A stretch of DNA of 64,000 nt from the NCBI RefSeq assembly GCF_019972155.1, contig NZ_BOVL01000005.1, positions 276,746 to 340,745 on the forward strand. Reading direction: 5' to 3'. Shown one piece after another: positions 56,480-64,000 of the stretch. Both the position numbers and the translations under genes were made by a program. How positions within the stretch are numbered: the stretch's first letter is position 1; each line of letters starts with the position of its first letter. Under the pieces are notes generated by a model. The model had not been told where the DNA came from. It ran no database searches and worked only from the letters and a program-made list of their open reading frames with translations. This DNA is from Bradyrhizobium sp. RD5-C2 (GTDB lineage Bacteria; Pseudomonadota; Alphaproteobacteria; Rhizobiales; Xanthobacteraceae).

Positions 56480-57547
56480 CTACTCCTGCGCAAATGCCTT
56501 GTCGAAGAAGGCGGGCAGATCCTTGCGCAACTGCGTGAGCAGCACCTCGCGATCGAAGCCGGGTGGATCTGCCGCGGCGTCGCCATCCAGGGTCTGGATC
56601 GGTGTGCCGGGGCGGTCCATGAAGGCGAAGTGCCACGCGTTGGGGATCATGTGAAATTCGGCGTGCGGCACATTCTGTGCGACCCATTCGGCATGGAAGC
56701 GCGGCACCAGCCAGCGGTCGCGTTCGGCGGCATAGACCGCGGTCGGTATCTTGATTGCGGCGAGCGATGCAGCGGTGAAGAACACGCCGGCCGGCGCCAT
56801 CGCCACCACCGCGCGCACCCGCGGATCGGTCGCCAGGGGCAGCAATGTCGTCGCCGGCGGCGGTGATTTGGAGTCGCCCCCCATGCTGCAGAACGACGGA
56901 TCGTCCTTGCTGTCGGTTTTGCAATGCGCGCCGATGCGCGACAGCTCGACCTGGCCGCCCGCCAGCGCGATCACGGTGTAGCCACCGGCGGAATGTCCGA
57001 CCGCCCCGATGCGCGGACCCTGCACGTCGGTTGCGATCTTGTCCTTCCATTCGGGGTCGGCCAGCAGCGCATCGATCACCCGCGACGCCTGGCGAGGCCG
57101 CTCGGTGAAGAACGTCCCCGGTGGCTGCTGCCAGATTGAATGATCCTCCCAATTGTCGCCGGGATGCCGCAAGGCCGCGACCAGATAGCCGTGCCGGGCC
57201 AGGGCTTCCGCCAGGCTGGTATGCCCGAGCTCGGAGCCGCCCGTCCCGTGACTGACGATGATCAGGCCCTTGACCTTCGGGTCCGGCGGCGCCCCGATCG
57301 CGACCCGGAGCGTGGACGGCCCCATCGGGATGGCGCGGGCCAACGTTTGGGTCGGATAATAAAGTGCGACGGGGATCGCCGCCGGATTGGTGGCGGAGAC
57401 CGGGATCGTGATCTGGCGCCAGCCCGCCTCGGCGGCGTCGGCCGCGGCGGGCGCCACCAGGACCGGAAGGGCCAGCAAGCCAAGACAGGACCAGAGACAG
57501 GAGCAGAGCAGCCGGAGGCGCGTCGCCGGAACCAACGAAAATTTCAT
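56480..57547 (-). CDS. Secreted alpha/beta hydrolase (PAF-acetylhydrolase/dienelactone-hydrolase-like)
   Basis: 355 aa. A signal peptide (about 1-39, ADAAEA) precedes a hydrolase fold with IIVSHGTGGSELGHTSLAEALARHGYLVAALRHPGDN, the nucleophile elbow GHSAGG (Ser186), a Glu/Asp in VYAAERDRW and a catalytic His in NAWHFAFMDR. The pattern resembles predicted dienelactone hydrolases with PAF-acetylhydrolase-type motifs. The substrate is unknown. It is divergent from the LytTR regulator. Confidence 0.87.
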   Translation of the reverse strand: MKFSLVPATRLRLLCSCLWSCLGLLALPVLVAPAAADAAEAGWRQITIPVSATNPAAIPVALYYPTQTLARAIPMGPSTLRVAIGAPPDPKVKGLIIVSHGTGGSELGHTSLAEALARHGYLVAALRHPGDNWEDHSIWQQPPGTFFTERPRQASRVIDALLADPEWKDKIATDVQGPRIGAVGHSAGGYTVIALAGGQVELSRIGAHCKTDSKDDPSFCSMGGDSKSPPPATTLLPLATDPRVRAVVAMAPAGVFFTAASLAAIKIPTAVYAAERDRWLVPRFHAEWVAQNVPHAEFHMIPNAWHFAFMDRPGTPIQTLDGDAAADPPGFDREVLLTQLRKDLPAFFDKAFAQE

Positions 57548-57641
57548 GTGCGAGTCCTCGAATGACCGACCGTCCGGCTGCTATAGGAAGGGGCGGTCTC
57601 GGGTCCACGTCCACTTCGCGAACGGCAGTTCTTATTCGCCA

Positions 57642-58451
57642 ATGACCATCACCGAGCTTTTTCGCCAGGATTCAATGGCCTTGCCGCGGCGCCACGCCGC
57701 GCTGGTGCTGCCGGTGGTGACCGGTGTCGGGCTCGCGATCGTGGGCGCGTTCGGCACCTATGTCGGTATGGGGTTGCTGACGCGGCTGGTCCATTTCGTT
57801 GTGGGCGCGTTGTTGATCACCACCCTGGTCATTGGCGTGACGGCGCTGGTGCGGCGCTATCTGTTCTCCGGTGCCGAGCCGTTCTGGGCCGCGATCGGCG
57901 TCGCGATAGCGGTTGCGCCGGCCGGCGGCTGGATCGTTCAACAATTGTTATGGCTGCTGGCGCCGCAGGCACTTCCCTTCGTGACTTACCGCGACCTCAC
58001 CCTGCAGGTGCTGTCCATCAACCTGTTCCTCGGCCCGCTGGTCTGGGCCCTCCGGCGGGTACCCGCTGAAGCTGGCGATCTTGCCATCGACCCGGCACAG
58101 CCGACGTCTCCGCCGGACGCATGCTGCTCGTTTCGTTCGAAATTGCCGTTTGCGCTCCGCAGCGCGGCCATCCTGTCCCTGAGCGCGGAGGACCATTATG
58201 TCCGCGTCCGCACCGATCGTGGTGAGGTCCTGATCCTGATCAAGCTCGCCGATGCCGTCGCAGCCCTGGGCCCGGAAACCGGGGTGCGGATCCATCGGTC
58301 GCACTGGGTCGCCCACACCGCCGTCCGCGGGCTGACGCGTCAGTCCGGCCGGCTCGGCGTCCGGCTCGACGACAATCTGGTGCTGCCGGTGAGCCGCGCC
58401 GGACAGAAACTACTGCGTAATCAGCAGGATAAGATGCCGCTCGGCGCCTGA
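57642..58451 (+). CDS. Membrane-bound LytTR-domain transcriptional regulator
   Basis: 269 aa. Four hydrophobic segments occupy about residues 18-145 (including LLTRLVHFVVGALLITTLVI). A C-terminal LytTR DNA-binding domain follows (about 165-262), with ILSLSAEDHYVRVRTDRGEVLI, VRIHRSHWVAHTAVRGL and LPVSRAGQKLL. The ATG at 57642 starts the protein; the longer open frame upstream overlaps the divergent hydrolase leader. Membrane LytTR proteins usually control a nearby gene or themselves; the hydrolase is the obvious candidate. Confidence 0.88.
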   Translation: MTITELFRQDSMALPRRHAALVLPVVTGVGLAIVGAFGTYVGMGLLTRLVHFVVGALLITTLVIGVTALVRRYLFSGAEPFWAAIGVAIAVAPAGGWIVQQLLWLLAPQALPFVTYRDLTLQVLSINLFLGPLVWALRRVPAEAGDLAIDPAQPTSPPDACCSFRSKLPFALRSAAILSLSAEDHYVRVRTDRGEVLILIKLADAVAALGPETGVRIHRSHWVAHTAVRGLTRQSGRLGVRLDDNLVLPVSRAGQKLLRNQQDKMPLGA

Positions 58452-58575
58452 GCCGACAAAGCCGCATCATCGCGCCAAGGCGCTTGGCCGGATCGCCGGA
58501 ACATCGTAAGACAAGTATCTGGTATACCACGGACCGCCGGCAAGAGGTCCGGGATTGGTCTTTGAGAGAGGAAAC

Positions 58576-59640
58576 ATGGCGCGCAACATTCTGATCCTTG
58601 GGGCTTCCTACGGCTCCCTGCTGGGGACCAAGCTTCTGATGGCGGGGCACAACGTGTCCCTGGTGTGCCGGAAGAACACCGCTGATCTGATCAACCGCGA
58701 CGGCACCGAGGTGCGCATCAAGCTGCGGGACGAGAAGCAGCATCGCTCGATCTTCTCGCGCGACCTGCCGGGCAAGCTCGACGCCGTCACGCCCGCCGAT
58801 GTCGACGTGTCGCGCTACGACATGGTTGGCCTTGCGATGCAGGAGCCGCAATACACCAACCACACGGTTCGCGTGCTGATGATCAAGATCGCGGCGGCGA
58901 AGCTGCCCTGCCTCTCGATCATGAACATGCCGCCGCTGCCGTATCTGAAGCGGATCCCCGCGCTCGCCGGCATGGACCTCGAGGAAGCCTACACCAACGC
59001 GCAGGTGTGGGAGCGCTTCGAGCCGGGCCTCGTCACGCTGTGCTCGCCGGATCCGCAGGCGTTCCGGCCGCCGGAGGAGAAGGCCAACGTGCTGCATGTC
59101 GGCCTGCCGACCAACTTCAAGGCTTCCGTTTTCGCCGACGACAAGCACAACAAGGTGCTGCGCGAGCTCGAAGCCGACATCGACGCGGTGACGCTCGACG
59201 GCCAGGACGTTCCGGTGAAGCTGAAAGTGTTCGATTCGCTGTTCGTGCCGCTGGCGAAATGGTCGATGCTACTGACCGGCAATTATCGCTGCATCACGCC
59301 GACTGAGCCGCAGTCGATCCGCGACGCCGTCCACGGCGACCTGACGCGCTCGCAGGCGATCTATGACCATGTCGACGGCATGGCGCGGAAGCTCGGCGCC
59401 GATCCTGCCGATCAGGTGCCGTTCGCGAAATACGCCACGGCGGCGGAAAGCCTGCTCAAGCCGTCATCGGCGGCCCGCGCGGTCGCCGCCGGCGCGCCGT
59501 TCATCGAGCGCGTCGATCTGCTGGTGAAGCTGATCTCGCACCAGCTCGGCACGCCGAGCGCCGAGATCGACCGCACGGTGGAGACCGTCGATCAGAAGCT
59601 GAACGAGAAGATCGTGCAGGGCGGCTCGGGCGCCCAGTAA
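58576..59640 (+). CDS. Ketopantoate-reductase-like (ApbA/PanE family) NAD(P)-binding protein
   Basis: 354 aa from MARNILILG, with GAGAGGAAA directly upstream; a longer frame adds seven residues. The Rossmann motif is ILGASYGSLLGTKLLMAGHNVSLVCR (about 7-32). The C-terminal helical domain has FDSLFVPLAKWSMLLTGNYRCI and LGTPSAEIDRTVE. It is longer than true PanE and lacks other pantothenate genes nearby, so it is more likely a family member of unknown substrate than panE itself. Confidence 0.83.
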   Translation: MARNILILGASYGSLLGTKLLMAGHNVSLVCRKNTADLINRDGTEVRIKLRDEKQHRSIFSRDLPGKLDAVTPADVDVSRYDMVGLAMQEPQYTNHTVRVLMIKIAAAKLPCLSIMNMPPLPYLKRIPALAGMDLEEAYTNAQVWERFEPGLVTLCSPDPQAFRPPEEKANVLHVGLPTNFKASVFADDKHNKVLRELEADIDAVTLDGQDVPVKLKVFDSLFVPLAKWSMLLTGNYRCITPTEPQSIRDAVHGDLTRSQAIYDHVDGMARKLGADPADQVPFAKYATAAESLLKPSSAARAVAAGAPFIERVDLLVKLISHQLGTPSAEIDRTVETVDQKLNEKIVQGGSGAQ

Positions 59641-59789
59641 CAGGAACGCACTTTGATGGCGGGGGGCAGGAAGCACCCTCGCCATGCATCGGCGCTCGGC
59701 AAAGCGCGTAATCGCGACTGCCGAACGCATGGCTCGACCTGTTCAGCTGAGGTAGGCTCGCACGAGATTTGCGGTTGGGAGCCACCGAC

Positions 59790-59984
59790 ATGCCGATCAA
59801 ATCGCTTCCTCTCCTTGCCATCTATGGCGACCTCGATCGCGCGCGCGACATCATGCGCGCCTGGCAACCGCTCGACCATCTGTCGTCTGATGATGCCGAG
59901 ATCGTCGTGAAGGCGATCGCCGAAGGCATCGCGCGCGGGCGCAGGCACGGGCTCGAGATGGGGCAGTGCCATTTGGCGGCGTAG
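59790..59984 (+). CDS. Small hypothetical protein
   Basis: 64 aa from MPIKSLPLLAIYGDLDRARD, with GGGAG upstream. Predicted mostly helical, with DDAEIVVKAIAEGIARGRRHGLEM. It sits just before a large inverted repeat. The family is not recognised; coding is supported only by the ribosome site and codon bias. Confidence 0.5.
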   Translation: MPIKSLPLLAIYGDLDRARDIMRAWQPLDHLSSDDAEIVVKAIAEGIARGRRHGLEMGQCHLAA

Positions 59985-60044
59985 GATTGCGAACACGGCG
60001 TTCGGGTATCGGAACCTATCCTCGTGAGGTGAGCGCGCTAACCA

Positions 60045-60217
60045 GGCTCCCTCCCCCCTTGTGGGGGAGGGTTGGGGAGAGGGGTGGCCTCGGGCGAGAT
60101 GATTGACGAGGGCTCTGACCGCGCAATCGTGTTCGCATGTCGCCGCAACGAATTCGGAGAGAGCACGTCGTGTGGCACCCCTCTCCCCAACCCTCTCCCA
60201 CAAGGGGAGAGGGAGCC
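60045..60217. repeat. Large inverted repeat pair, MITE-like
   Basis: The left arm (60045-60089, GGCTCCCTCCCCCCTTGTGG...) and the right arm (about 60174-60217, ...CCACAAGGGGAGAGGGAGCC) are near-perfect reverse complements over about 43 bases with two or three differences. They flank about 85 bases of unrelated sequence. Each arm is itself a hairpin of the CCCTCTCCCC/GGGGAGAGGG type. The whole lies between the small protein gene and the end of the Rnk-like gene. No transposase is present. Confidence 0.75.
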
Positions 60218-60245
60218 CTCCCGGCGGTGGCTCCCTTACACGCCG

Positions 60246-60665
60246 CTAGCTCTGCTGTTTCACCGCCAAAATCGTCACCGCGCGTGTCCGATGGCTCGGC
60301 GTCTGGAAATCGATCGTCTGGCCGACCGACAATCCGATCAGCGCGGCGCCGACCGGCGTCAGCACCGAGATCCGTCGCAGCGCGATGTCGGCTTCGTGCG
60401 GGTACACCAGCACGACTTCCCTGACGTCGCCGGTCTCGTCGTCACGGTAGCGCACGCGCGAGCCCATGCGGACCACGTCGGGCAGTTCGGAATCGTCGGC
60501 GACGACCTGGGCGCGGTCGGTCTCGCGTGCGAGGAACTGGGCCACGCGCGGAAACACCGCCATGCTGGAATCGGCCAGCGCGCTGAGGCGCAGCGCCTCG
60601 CTCGCGGTGATGACGATCGGCGGCAATGCGGGAGCGGTGAAGTCGTTCTGATTGGTTCGGGTCAT
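60246..60665 (-). CDS. rnk: GreA/GreB-family elongation factor, Rnk-like (nucleoside diphosphate kinase regulator)
   Basis: 139 aa. After a short helical N-terminal part, the FKBP-like GreA/GreB C domain is clear: VVADDSELPDVVRMGSRVRYRDDETGDVREVVLVYP and ISVLTPVGAALIGLSVGQTIDF. There is no long coiled coil, as in Rnk, which binds RNA polymerase without cleavage-factor activity. Rhizobial genomes carry several such proteins, so the symbol is a family-level label. Confidence 0.85.
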   Translation of the reverse strand: MTRTNQNDFTAPALPPIVITASEALRLSALADSSMAVFPRVAQFLARETDRAQVVADDSELPDVVRMGSRVRYRDDETGDVREVVLVYPHEADIALRRISVLTPVGAALIGLSVGQTIDFQTPSHRTRAVTILAVKQQS

Positions 60666-60985
60666 GTCGGATGATCTTTGCGGTTGGTCGCAGGCGCGGC
60701 GACGCCGTCGCGCGGATGTCTGACGCGACGCGACGGAGCGAATGATTTCGATGAAGCTATGATTTTGACGACGACGAGAATCCGGACGGCGCGCGATCGC
60801 CGGCCGGCTAAGTGCCTGCGTGCAGACGTCCAGCGCGCAAACCGAAGCGCGTAATGCGGGTGTCGATGCTCAACATGTCGATCATGGCACCATCAACATA
60901 GCCGCTGGTGACGTTGCATCCATTGCGGCGAAAGCGCGCATGCGCGTGCCGCGGAACGACGCGACATCGCCGCAACGGCTTTGCG
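60666..60985. other. Gene-free region upstream of the Rnk-like gene
   Basis: 320 bases between the start of the Rnk-like gene and the end of the chromate transporter operon. No clear terminator or RNA fold was identified; short frames lack ribosome sites. Confidence 0.35.
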
Positions 60986-61516
60986 TCAGGGCTGGCCGAT
61001 GCCGGTGAGGCCGAGCACCGCGCCGGCGGCGAGCGCGAGCAGCGGATGGATGCGGGTCGTGGTGGTCGCGATCGCGACCATGGCCGCGATCAGGATGGTG
61101 CCCCAGCTCGAGGTCGACGAATGGGTGATGACGATGGCGCTGGCGGTGACGAGGCCGGCGGTGACCGGAACGAGCCCGGCCTGCACTGTGCGGCGCCACG
61201 GCCGGTCCTTGAAGCGTTCCCAGAGCCGAAGCGCGAAGCCGGTGACGAGCGACGACGGCCCGAACTTGGCGAGCGAGGTCACCAATACGCCCGAAAAGCC
61301 GGCGACATGCCAGCCGACCAGCGGGACCACCATCATGTTCGGTCCCGGTGCGGCCTGCGCCAGCGCGAACAGCGCGCCGAATTCCTGCGCGGTCATCCAG
61401 TGATGGATGTCGACCACCTGGCGCTGCATCTCCGGCAGGATGGTGTTGCCGCCGCCGAACGCGAGCAGCGAGAGCTCGGCGAAGATCAGGGCGAGCGTGA
61501 CCAGCGTTGCGGTCAT
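60986..61516 (-). CDS. chrA: Chromate transporter, second half (short-chain ChrA)
   Basis: 176 aa with five or six helices. The family signature FAELSLLAFGGGNTILPEMQRQVVD and AQAAPGPNMMVVPLVGWHVAG mark one ChrA homology domain. With the preceding gene it forms the two-subunit short-chain ChrA type that extrudes chromate (sulfate analogue). Its ATG overlaps the first half's stop (ATGA). Confidence 0.92.
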   Translation of the reverse strand: MTATLVTLALIFAELSLLAFGGGNTILPEMQRQVVDIHHWMTAQEFGALFALAQAAPGPNMMVVPLVGWHVAGFSGVLVTSLAKFGPSSLVTGFALRLWERFKDRPWRRTVQAGLVPVTAGLVTASAIVITHSSTSSWGTILIAAMVAIATTTTRIHPLLALAAGAVLGLTGIGQP

Positions 61517-62079
61517 GACGCCTGCCTCGATCGGAGGACAATGCTGAGCGGCGCGAGCGTCAATAAGGTCGGCAGCAACGGCAATCTGAACACCGCGATC
61601 GCGAGCACGCAGAGCGCGCCGATGACAAGCCCGAGCACATCGCGCCGCAATGGCCAGGCGATCTTGATTGCGGTGGAGATCAGCAGCCCGGCTGCTGCTG
61701 CAGCGAGACCGCCGAACAAATGACGCACCACCGGGTCGTCGGCAAAGCGGCCATAGATCACGCCGAGGCCGATCACGACCGCGGTCGGCACCGCGATCAG
61801 GCCGAGGATGGAAGCGAACGCGCCGGGAATGCCGCGAAACTTCAGCCCGACCGCCACCGACATGTTGATGATGTTGCCGCCGGGCAGGAACTGGCAGAGC
61901 CCGAGCAGGTCGGTGAACTCGGCGCCGGTCAGCCAGCCGCGCTTCTCCACCATCATGTGGCGTGCCAGCGGCAATACGCCGCCGAAGCCGGTCAGCCCGA
62001 GAATGAAGAAGCCCGTGAACAACTCGCCGATATCAGGTGCGTCGTGCCTGGCGGTCTGTGCGGCGGGTATGGCGTCCAT
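61513..62079 (-). CDS. chrA: Chromate transporter, first half (short-chain ChrA)
   Basis: 188 aa. Motifs FILGLTGFGGVLPLARHMMVEKRGWLTGAEFTDLLGLCQFLPGGNIINMSVAVG define a ChrA domain. It partners with the overlapping downstream gene and is divergent from a LysR regulator 113 bases away. Some ChrA homologues move sulfate or have other roles, so chromate is inferred from family only. Confidence 0.92.
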   Translation of the reverse strand: MDAIPAAQTARHDAPDIGELFTGFFILGLTGFGGVLPLARHMMVEKRGWLTGAEFTDLLGLCQFLPGGNIINMSVAVGLKFRGIPGAFASILGLIAVPTAVVIGLGVIYGRFADDPVVRHLFGGLAAAAAGLLISTAIKIAWPLRRDVLGLVIGALCVLAIAVFRLPLLPTLLTLAPLSIVLRSRQAS

Positions 62080-62138
62080 CGGCGAGGCGGCTCCGGTTCG
62101 TTCGTTGTTGAGCTGACTTTAGTTGGCCGCGTGCCAAA

Positions 62139-62182
62139 TATCCAATATATGGATACGGGAATTTGCATATCTATTGCATATG
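62139..62182. promoter_or_regulatory. Putative LysR operator: two adjacent dyads
   Basis: Two palindromes with the same geometry lie between divergent chrA and lysR: TATCC-N7-GGATA (62139-62155) and CATAT-N7-ATATG (62166-62182), with centres 27 bases apart. LysR proteins typically bind T-N11-A dyads as a pair like this. The AT-rich stretch stands out in the GC-rich background. Confidence 0.55.
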
Positions 62183-62192
62183 GATCGCCCTG

Positions 62193-63110
62193 ATGATCGA
62201 GCTGCGCCATCTCCGCTATGCCGTCGCGGTCGCCGAGGAGGGGCATATCACCCGCGCCGCTGCGCGGCTCGGCATCCAGCAGCCGCCGCTGAGCCAGCAG
62301 ATCCGCGCGCTGGAAGCCGCGATCGGCGCGCCGCTGTTTCGCCGACAGCCGCGCGGGGTCGAGCTGACCGCCGCCGGTCGCGCCTTCGTCGGCAAGGCGC
62401 GCGCGATCCTGCGCGATACCGAGCTCGCCGTGGAAGCCGCGCGCCGCGCGAGCCGCGGCCAGGAGGGGCAGCTTGCGATCGGCTTTACGTCTTCGGCCGC
62501 CTTCCATCCCTTCGTCACCGGCGTGATGCGCGAAATGCGCGAGCGCGCGCCGGCGATCACGCTGTCGTTGGAAGAGGCCTCGACCGGCGAGCTGATCGAA
62601 GCCGTCGAGGCCGACCGGCTCGATGCCGCATTCGTACGTTCGCCGAGCGAGCGGCTGGAGAACCTCACGATCACACATCTGCTCGACGAGGAGATGCTCG
62701 TGGCGCTGCCCGATCATCATCCGCGCGCCCGCAAGGACCCGCGCCGGCGGATCTCGCTGGCCTCGCTCGCCGACGAGCCGCTGATCCTCTACCGCCGTCC
62801 CACCGGGCCCGGCCTCTACGACAGCATCATCGCCGCCTGCCGTGCAGCGGGCTTCAGCCCGAAAGTGGCGCAGGAGGCGACACGGATGGTATCGACGCTG
62901 AGCTTGGTCGCAGCCGGGCTCGGCATTTCGATCGTGCCGGAATCGATGGCGCGGCTGGAGACCGCAGGCGTGTCCTATCTCCGCCTCGACCGCGCCACCG
63001 GCCTCGTCGCGCCGCTCGCACTGGCCCGCAAGAAAGGCCCCGCCGCCGGCACGCTCGGCCGCCTGCTCGGCATCGTGACGCGCAGGGTGAAGGACCGGGC
63101 TGGCGCGTGA
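62193..63110 (+). CDS. LysR-family regulator, probably of the chromate transporter
   Basis: 305 aa from MIELRHLRYAVAVAEEGHITRAAARLGIQQPPLSQQIRALEAAIGAPLF, a classic LysR helix-turn-helix. The effector domain has LAIGFTSSAAFHPFVTGV. The frame extends ten codons further into the operator region, so the ATG at 62193 is chosen. Divergent from chrA; the effector is unknown. Confidence 0.92.
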   Translation: MIELRHLRYAVAVAEEGHITRAAARLGIQQPPLSQQIRALEAAIGAPLFRRQPRGVELTAAGRAFVGKARAILRDTELAVEAARRASRGQEGQLAIGFTSSAAFHPFVTGVMREMRERAPAITLSLEEASTGELIEAVEADRLDAAFVRSPSERLENLTITHLLDEEMLVALPDHHPRARKDPRRRISLASLADEPLILYRRPTGPGLYDSIIAACRAAGFSPKVAQEATRMVSTLSLVAAGLGISIVPESMARLETAGVSYLRLDRATGLVAPLALARKKGPAAGTLGRLLGIVTRRVKDRAGA

Positions 63111-63304
63111 GGAAGTGTCGCGCGACCTAGCTGCGCGTCAACGCAGGCGCCGCGGATGGCGTGGAATGTGGGGAGTTTGGCGAACGCGCGCGTCGGGGCG
63201 CGGCTAGATAGCTCCCATCGAACCCTGATGCCGACGCGTCGATCGCAACAGCTCGGTTGCGTCCGGCGGCCTCGGGTTCAATCACCACAGTGAAAGGCAG
63301 TTCA

Positions 63305-63853
63305 ATGGCACGTTTTCCTGTCCATACGCTCGACTCCGCCCCGGAAGCCTCGAAGGCGGCACTGCGTGACGTCGAGGCGCGGTTTGGCATGATCCCGAAC
63401 CTTGCGGCGACGATGGCGACGTCGCCGGTGCTGATCCAGAGCTTCATCGGCATCTTCGACAAGGTTCACGGCGGCAGCTTCACCGAGCAGCAGATCCAGA
63501 CCGTGCTGCTCACCGATGCGGTGACCAATGGCTGCACCTGGGCGGTCGCGCTGCATTCCGCGCTCGGTTTGCGGGCCGGGCTCGATCCTGAAGATGTCGA
63601 CGCGATGCGTGCCGGCCGCTCGCCTGCCGACAAGACCCTCGGTGCGCTCTCGACGCTGGCGAGGTCGCTGATCGAAAAGCGCGGGCGGCTCGACGACGAG
63701 GAGATCGAACGATTCCTGGCGGCCGGGTTCTACAAGGACCTTGTGCTTGAAGTGATTACCATCGTGGCGGCATCGACCATCACGAATTACACCGGCAGCG
63801 TGACCAATCCGCCGCTGGAGGCCGGATTGCAGGCGCATGCCTGGAACGGCTGA
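63305..63853 (+). CDS. Carboxymuconolactone decarboxylase-fold (AhpD-like) protein with one active-site Cys
   Basis: 182 aa from MARFPVHTLDSAPEASKAAL. The family region DAVTNGCTWAVALHSALGL has Cys77 and His84, but the second redox Cys of the CxxC motif is Ala80. It thus cannot work as a canonical AhpD disulfide reductase. The upstream frame (16 more codons) lacks a better start. It is monocistronic and its substrate is unknown. Confidence 0.85.
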   Translation: MARFPVHTLDSAPEASKAALRDVEARFGMIPNLAATMATSPVLIQSFIGIFDKVHGGSFTEQQIQTVLLTDAVTNGCTWAVALHSALGLRAGLDPEDVDAMRAGRSPADKTLGALSTLARSLIEKRGRLDDEEIERFLAAGFYKDLVLEVITIVAASTITNYTGSVTNPPLEAGLQAHAWNG

Positions 63854-63890
63854 GCCGATCTCAACTGTGCGTCAGTCGCTGCGCGCTGCA

Positions 63891-63935
63891 CTCCCTCTCC
63901 CCGTTCTTACGGGGAGAGGGTTGGGGTGAGGGGCC
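63891..63935. repeat. Palindromic repeat of the same family as 60045-60217
   Basis: CTCCCTCTCCCCG (63891-63903) and CGGGGAGAGGG (63910-63920) form a hairpin around TTCTTA, then TTGGGGTGAGGGGC. It matches one arm of the large inverted repeat at 60 kb, here as a single copy. Confidence 0.7.
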
Positions 63936-63974
63936 GTCTCCGCATGGATGGCGATAGCTGCGTTTGCGGAGACT

Positions 63975-63997
63975 CCCCCCCCCCCCCCCCCCCCCCC
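63975..63997. repeat. 23-base C homopolymer at the right edge
   Basis: Twenty-three consecutive C residues follow GGAGACT and are followed by GCG at the window end. No gene overlaps it. It may be a real slippage tract or an assembly or sequencing artefact. Confidence 0.8.
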
Positions 63998-64000
63998 GCG

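Overview
The window is a GC-rich, gene-dense chromosomal segment of an alphaproteobacterium. It is most likely Bradyrhizobium or a close relative in the Nitrobacteraceae. This placement is an inference from the very high G+C in third codon positions, a CpdR cell-cycle regulator next to an N-formylglutamate amidohydrolase and tRNA-Val(GAC), a ROSE-controlled small heat-shock gene, many solute-binding proteins, and families of short palindromic intergenic repeats typical of that group. No phage, plasmid or insertion-sequence genes and no rRNA were seen.

Layout. 0-8 kb: the end of an outer-membrane barrel gene, a small DUF2147-like secreted protein, and gltD/gltB (glutamate synthase) on the minus strand with a possible sigma54 promoter. 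8.5-18.9 kb: mixed single genes, including Hsp20 with an RpoH-type promoter and an RNA thermometer, a class III adenylate cyclase fused to TPRs, LysE and TauE exporters, a LysR, a GST, a Bug/TctC binding protein and an inositol-monophosphatase-family enzyme. 19.2 kb: a small RNA gene with its own terminator. 19.4-21.1 kb: N-formylglutamate amidohydrolase, cpdR and tRNA-Val. 21.4-23.9 kb: a GGDEF-EAL protein overlapping a histidine-containing membrane protein. 25-33.5 kb: an AraC regulator and a giant trimeric autotransporter adhesin coupled to an IalB-family gene. 33.8-37.4 kb: an AraC regulator followed by a CoA-transferase, an SDR and a GST.

37.7-45.7 kb is the most coherent system. A sigma54-type promoter lies just before a guanidine-I (ykkC) riboswitch with an intrinsic terminator. 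These are followed by a tightly overlapping operon: ABC transporter (binding protein, permease, ATPase), two DUF1989 carboxyguanidine-deiminase subunits and a biotin-dependent guanidine/urea carboxylase. The arrangement suggests that guanidine is used as a nitrogen source under both nitrogen control and guanidine sensing. No allophanate hydrolase is in the window. A degenerate copy of the carboxylase 3' end lies 1.7 kb downstream, beyond a GNAT/LysR pair.

47.5-49.8 kb is AT-richer and holds a zinc-ribbon-like protein and an AraC regulator. 49.8-54.8 kb is a complete branched-chain amino acid type ABC operon (livF, livG, livM, livH, binding protein), followed by a tandem double-TetR regulator, a hydrolase, a LytTR membrane regulator and a PanE-like reductase. 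60-64 kb holds a Rnk/GreA-like factor, a two-gene chromate transporter divergent from a LysR, and a carboxymuconolactone-decarboxylase-fold protein. The right edge carries a 23-base C homopolymer that may be an assembly artefact.
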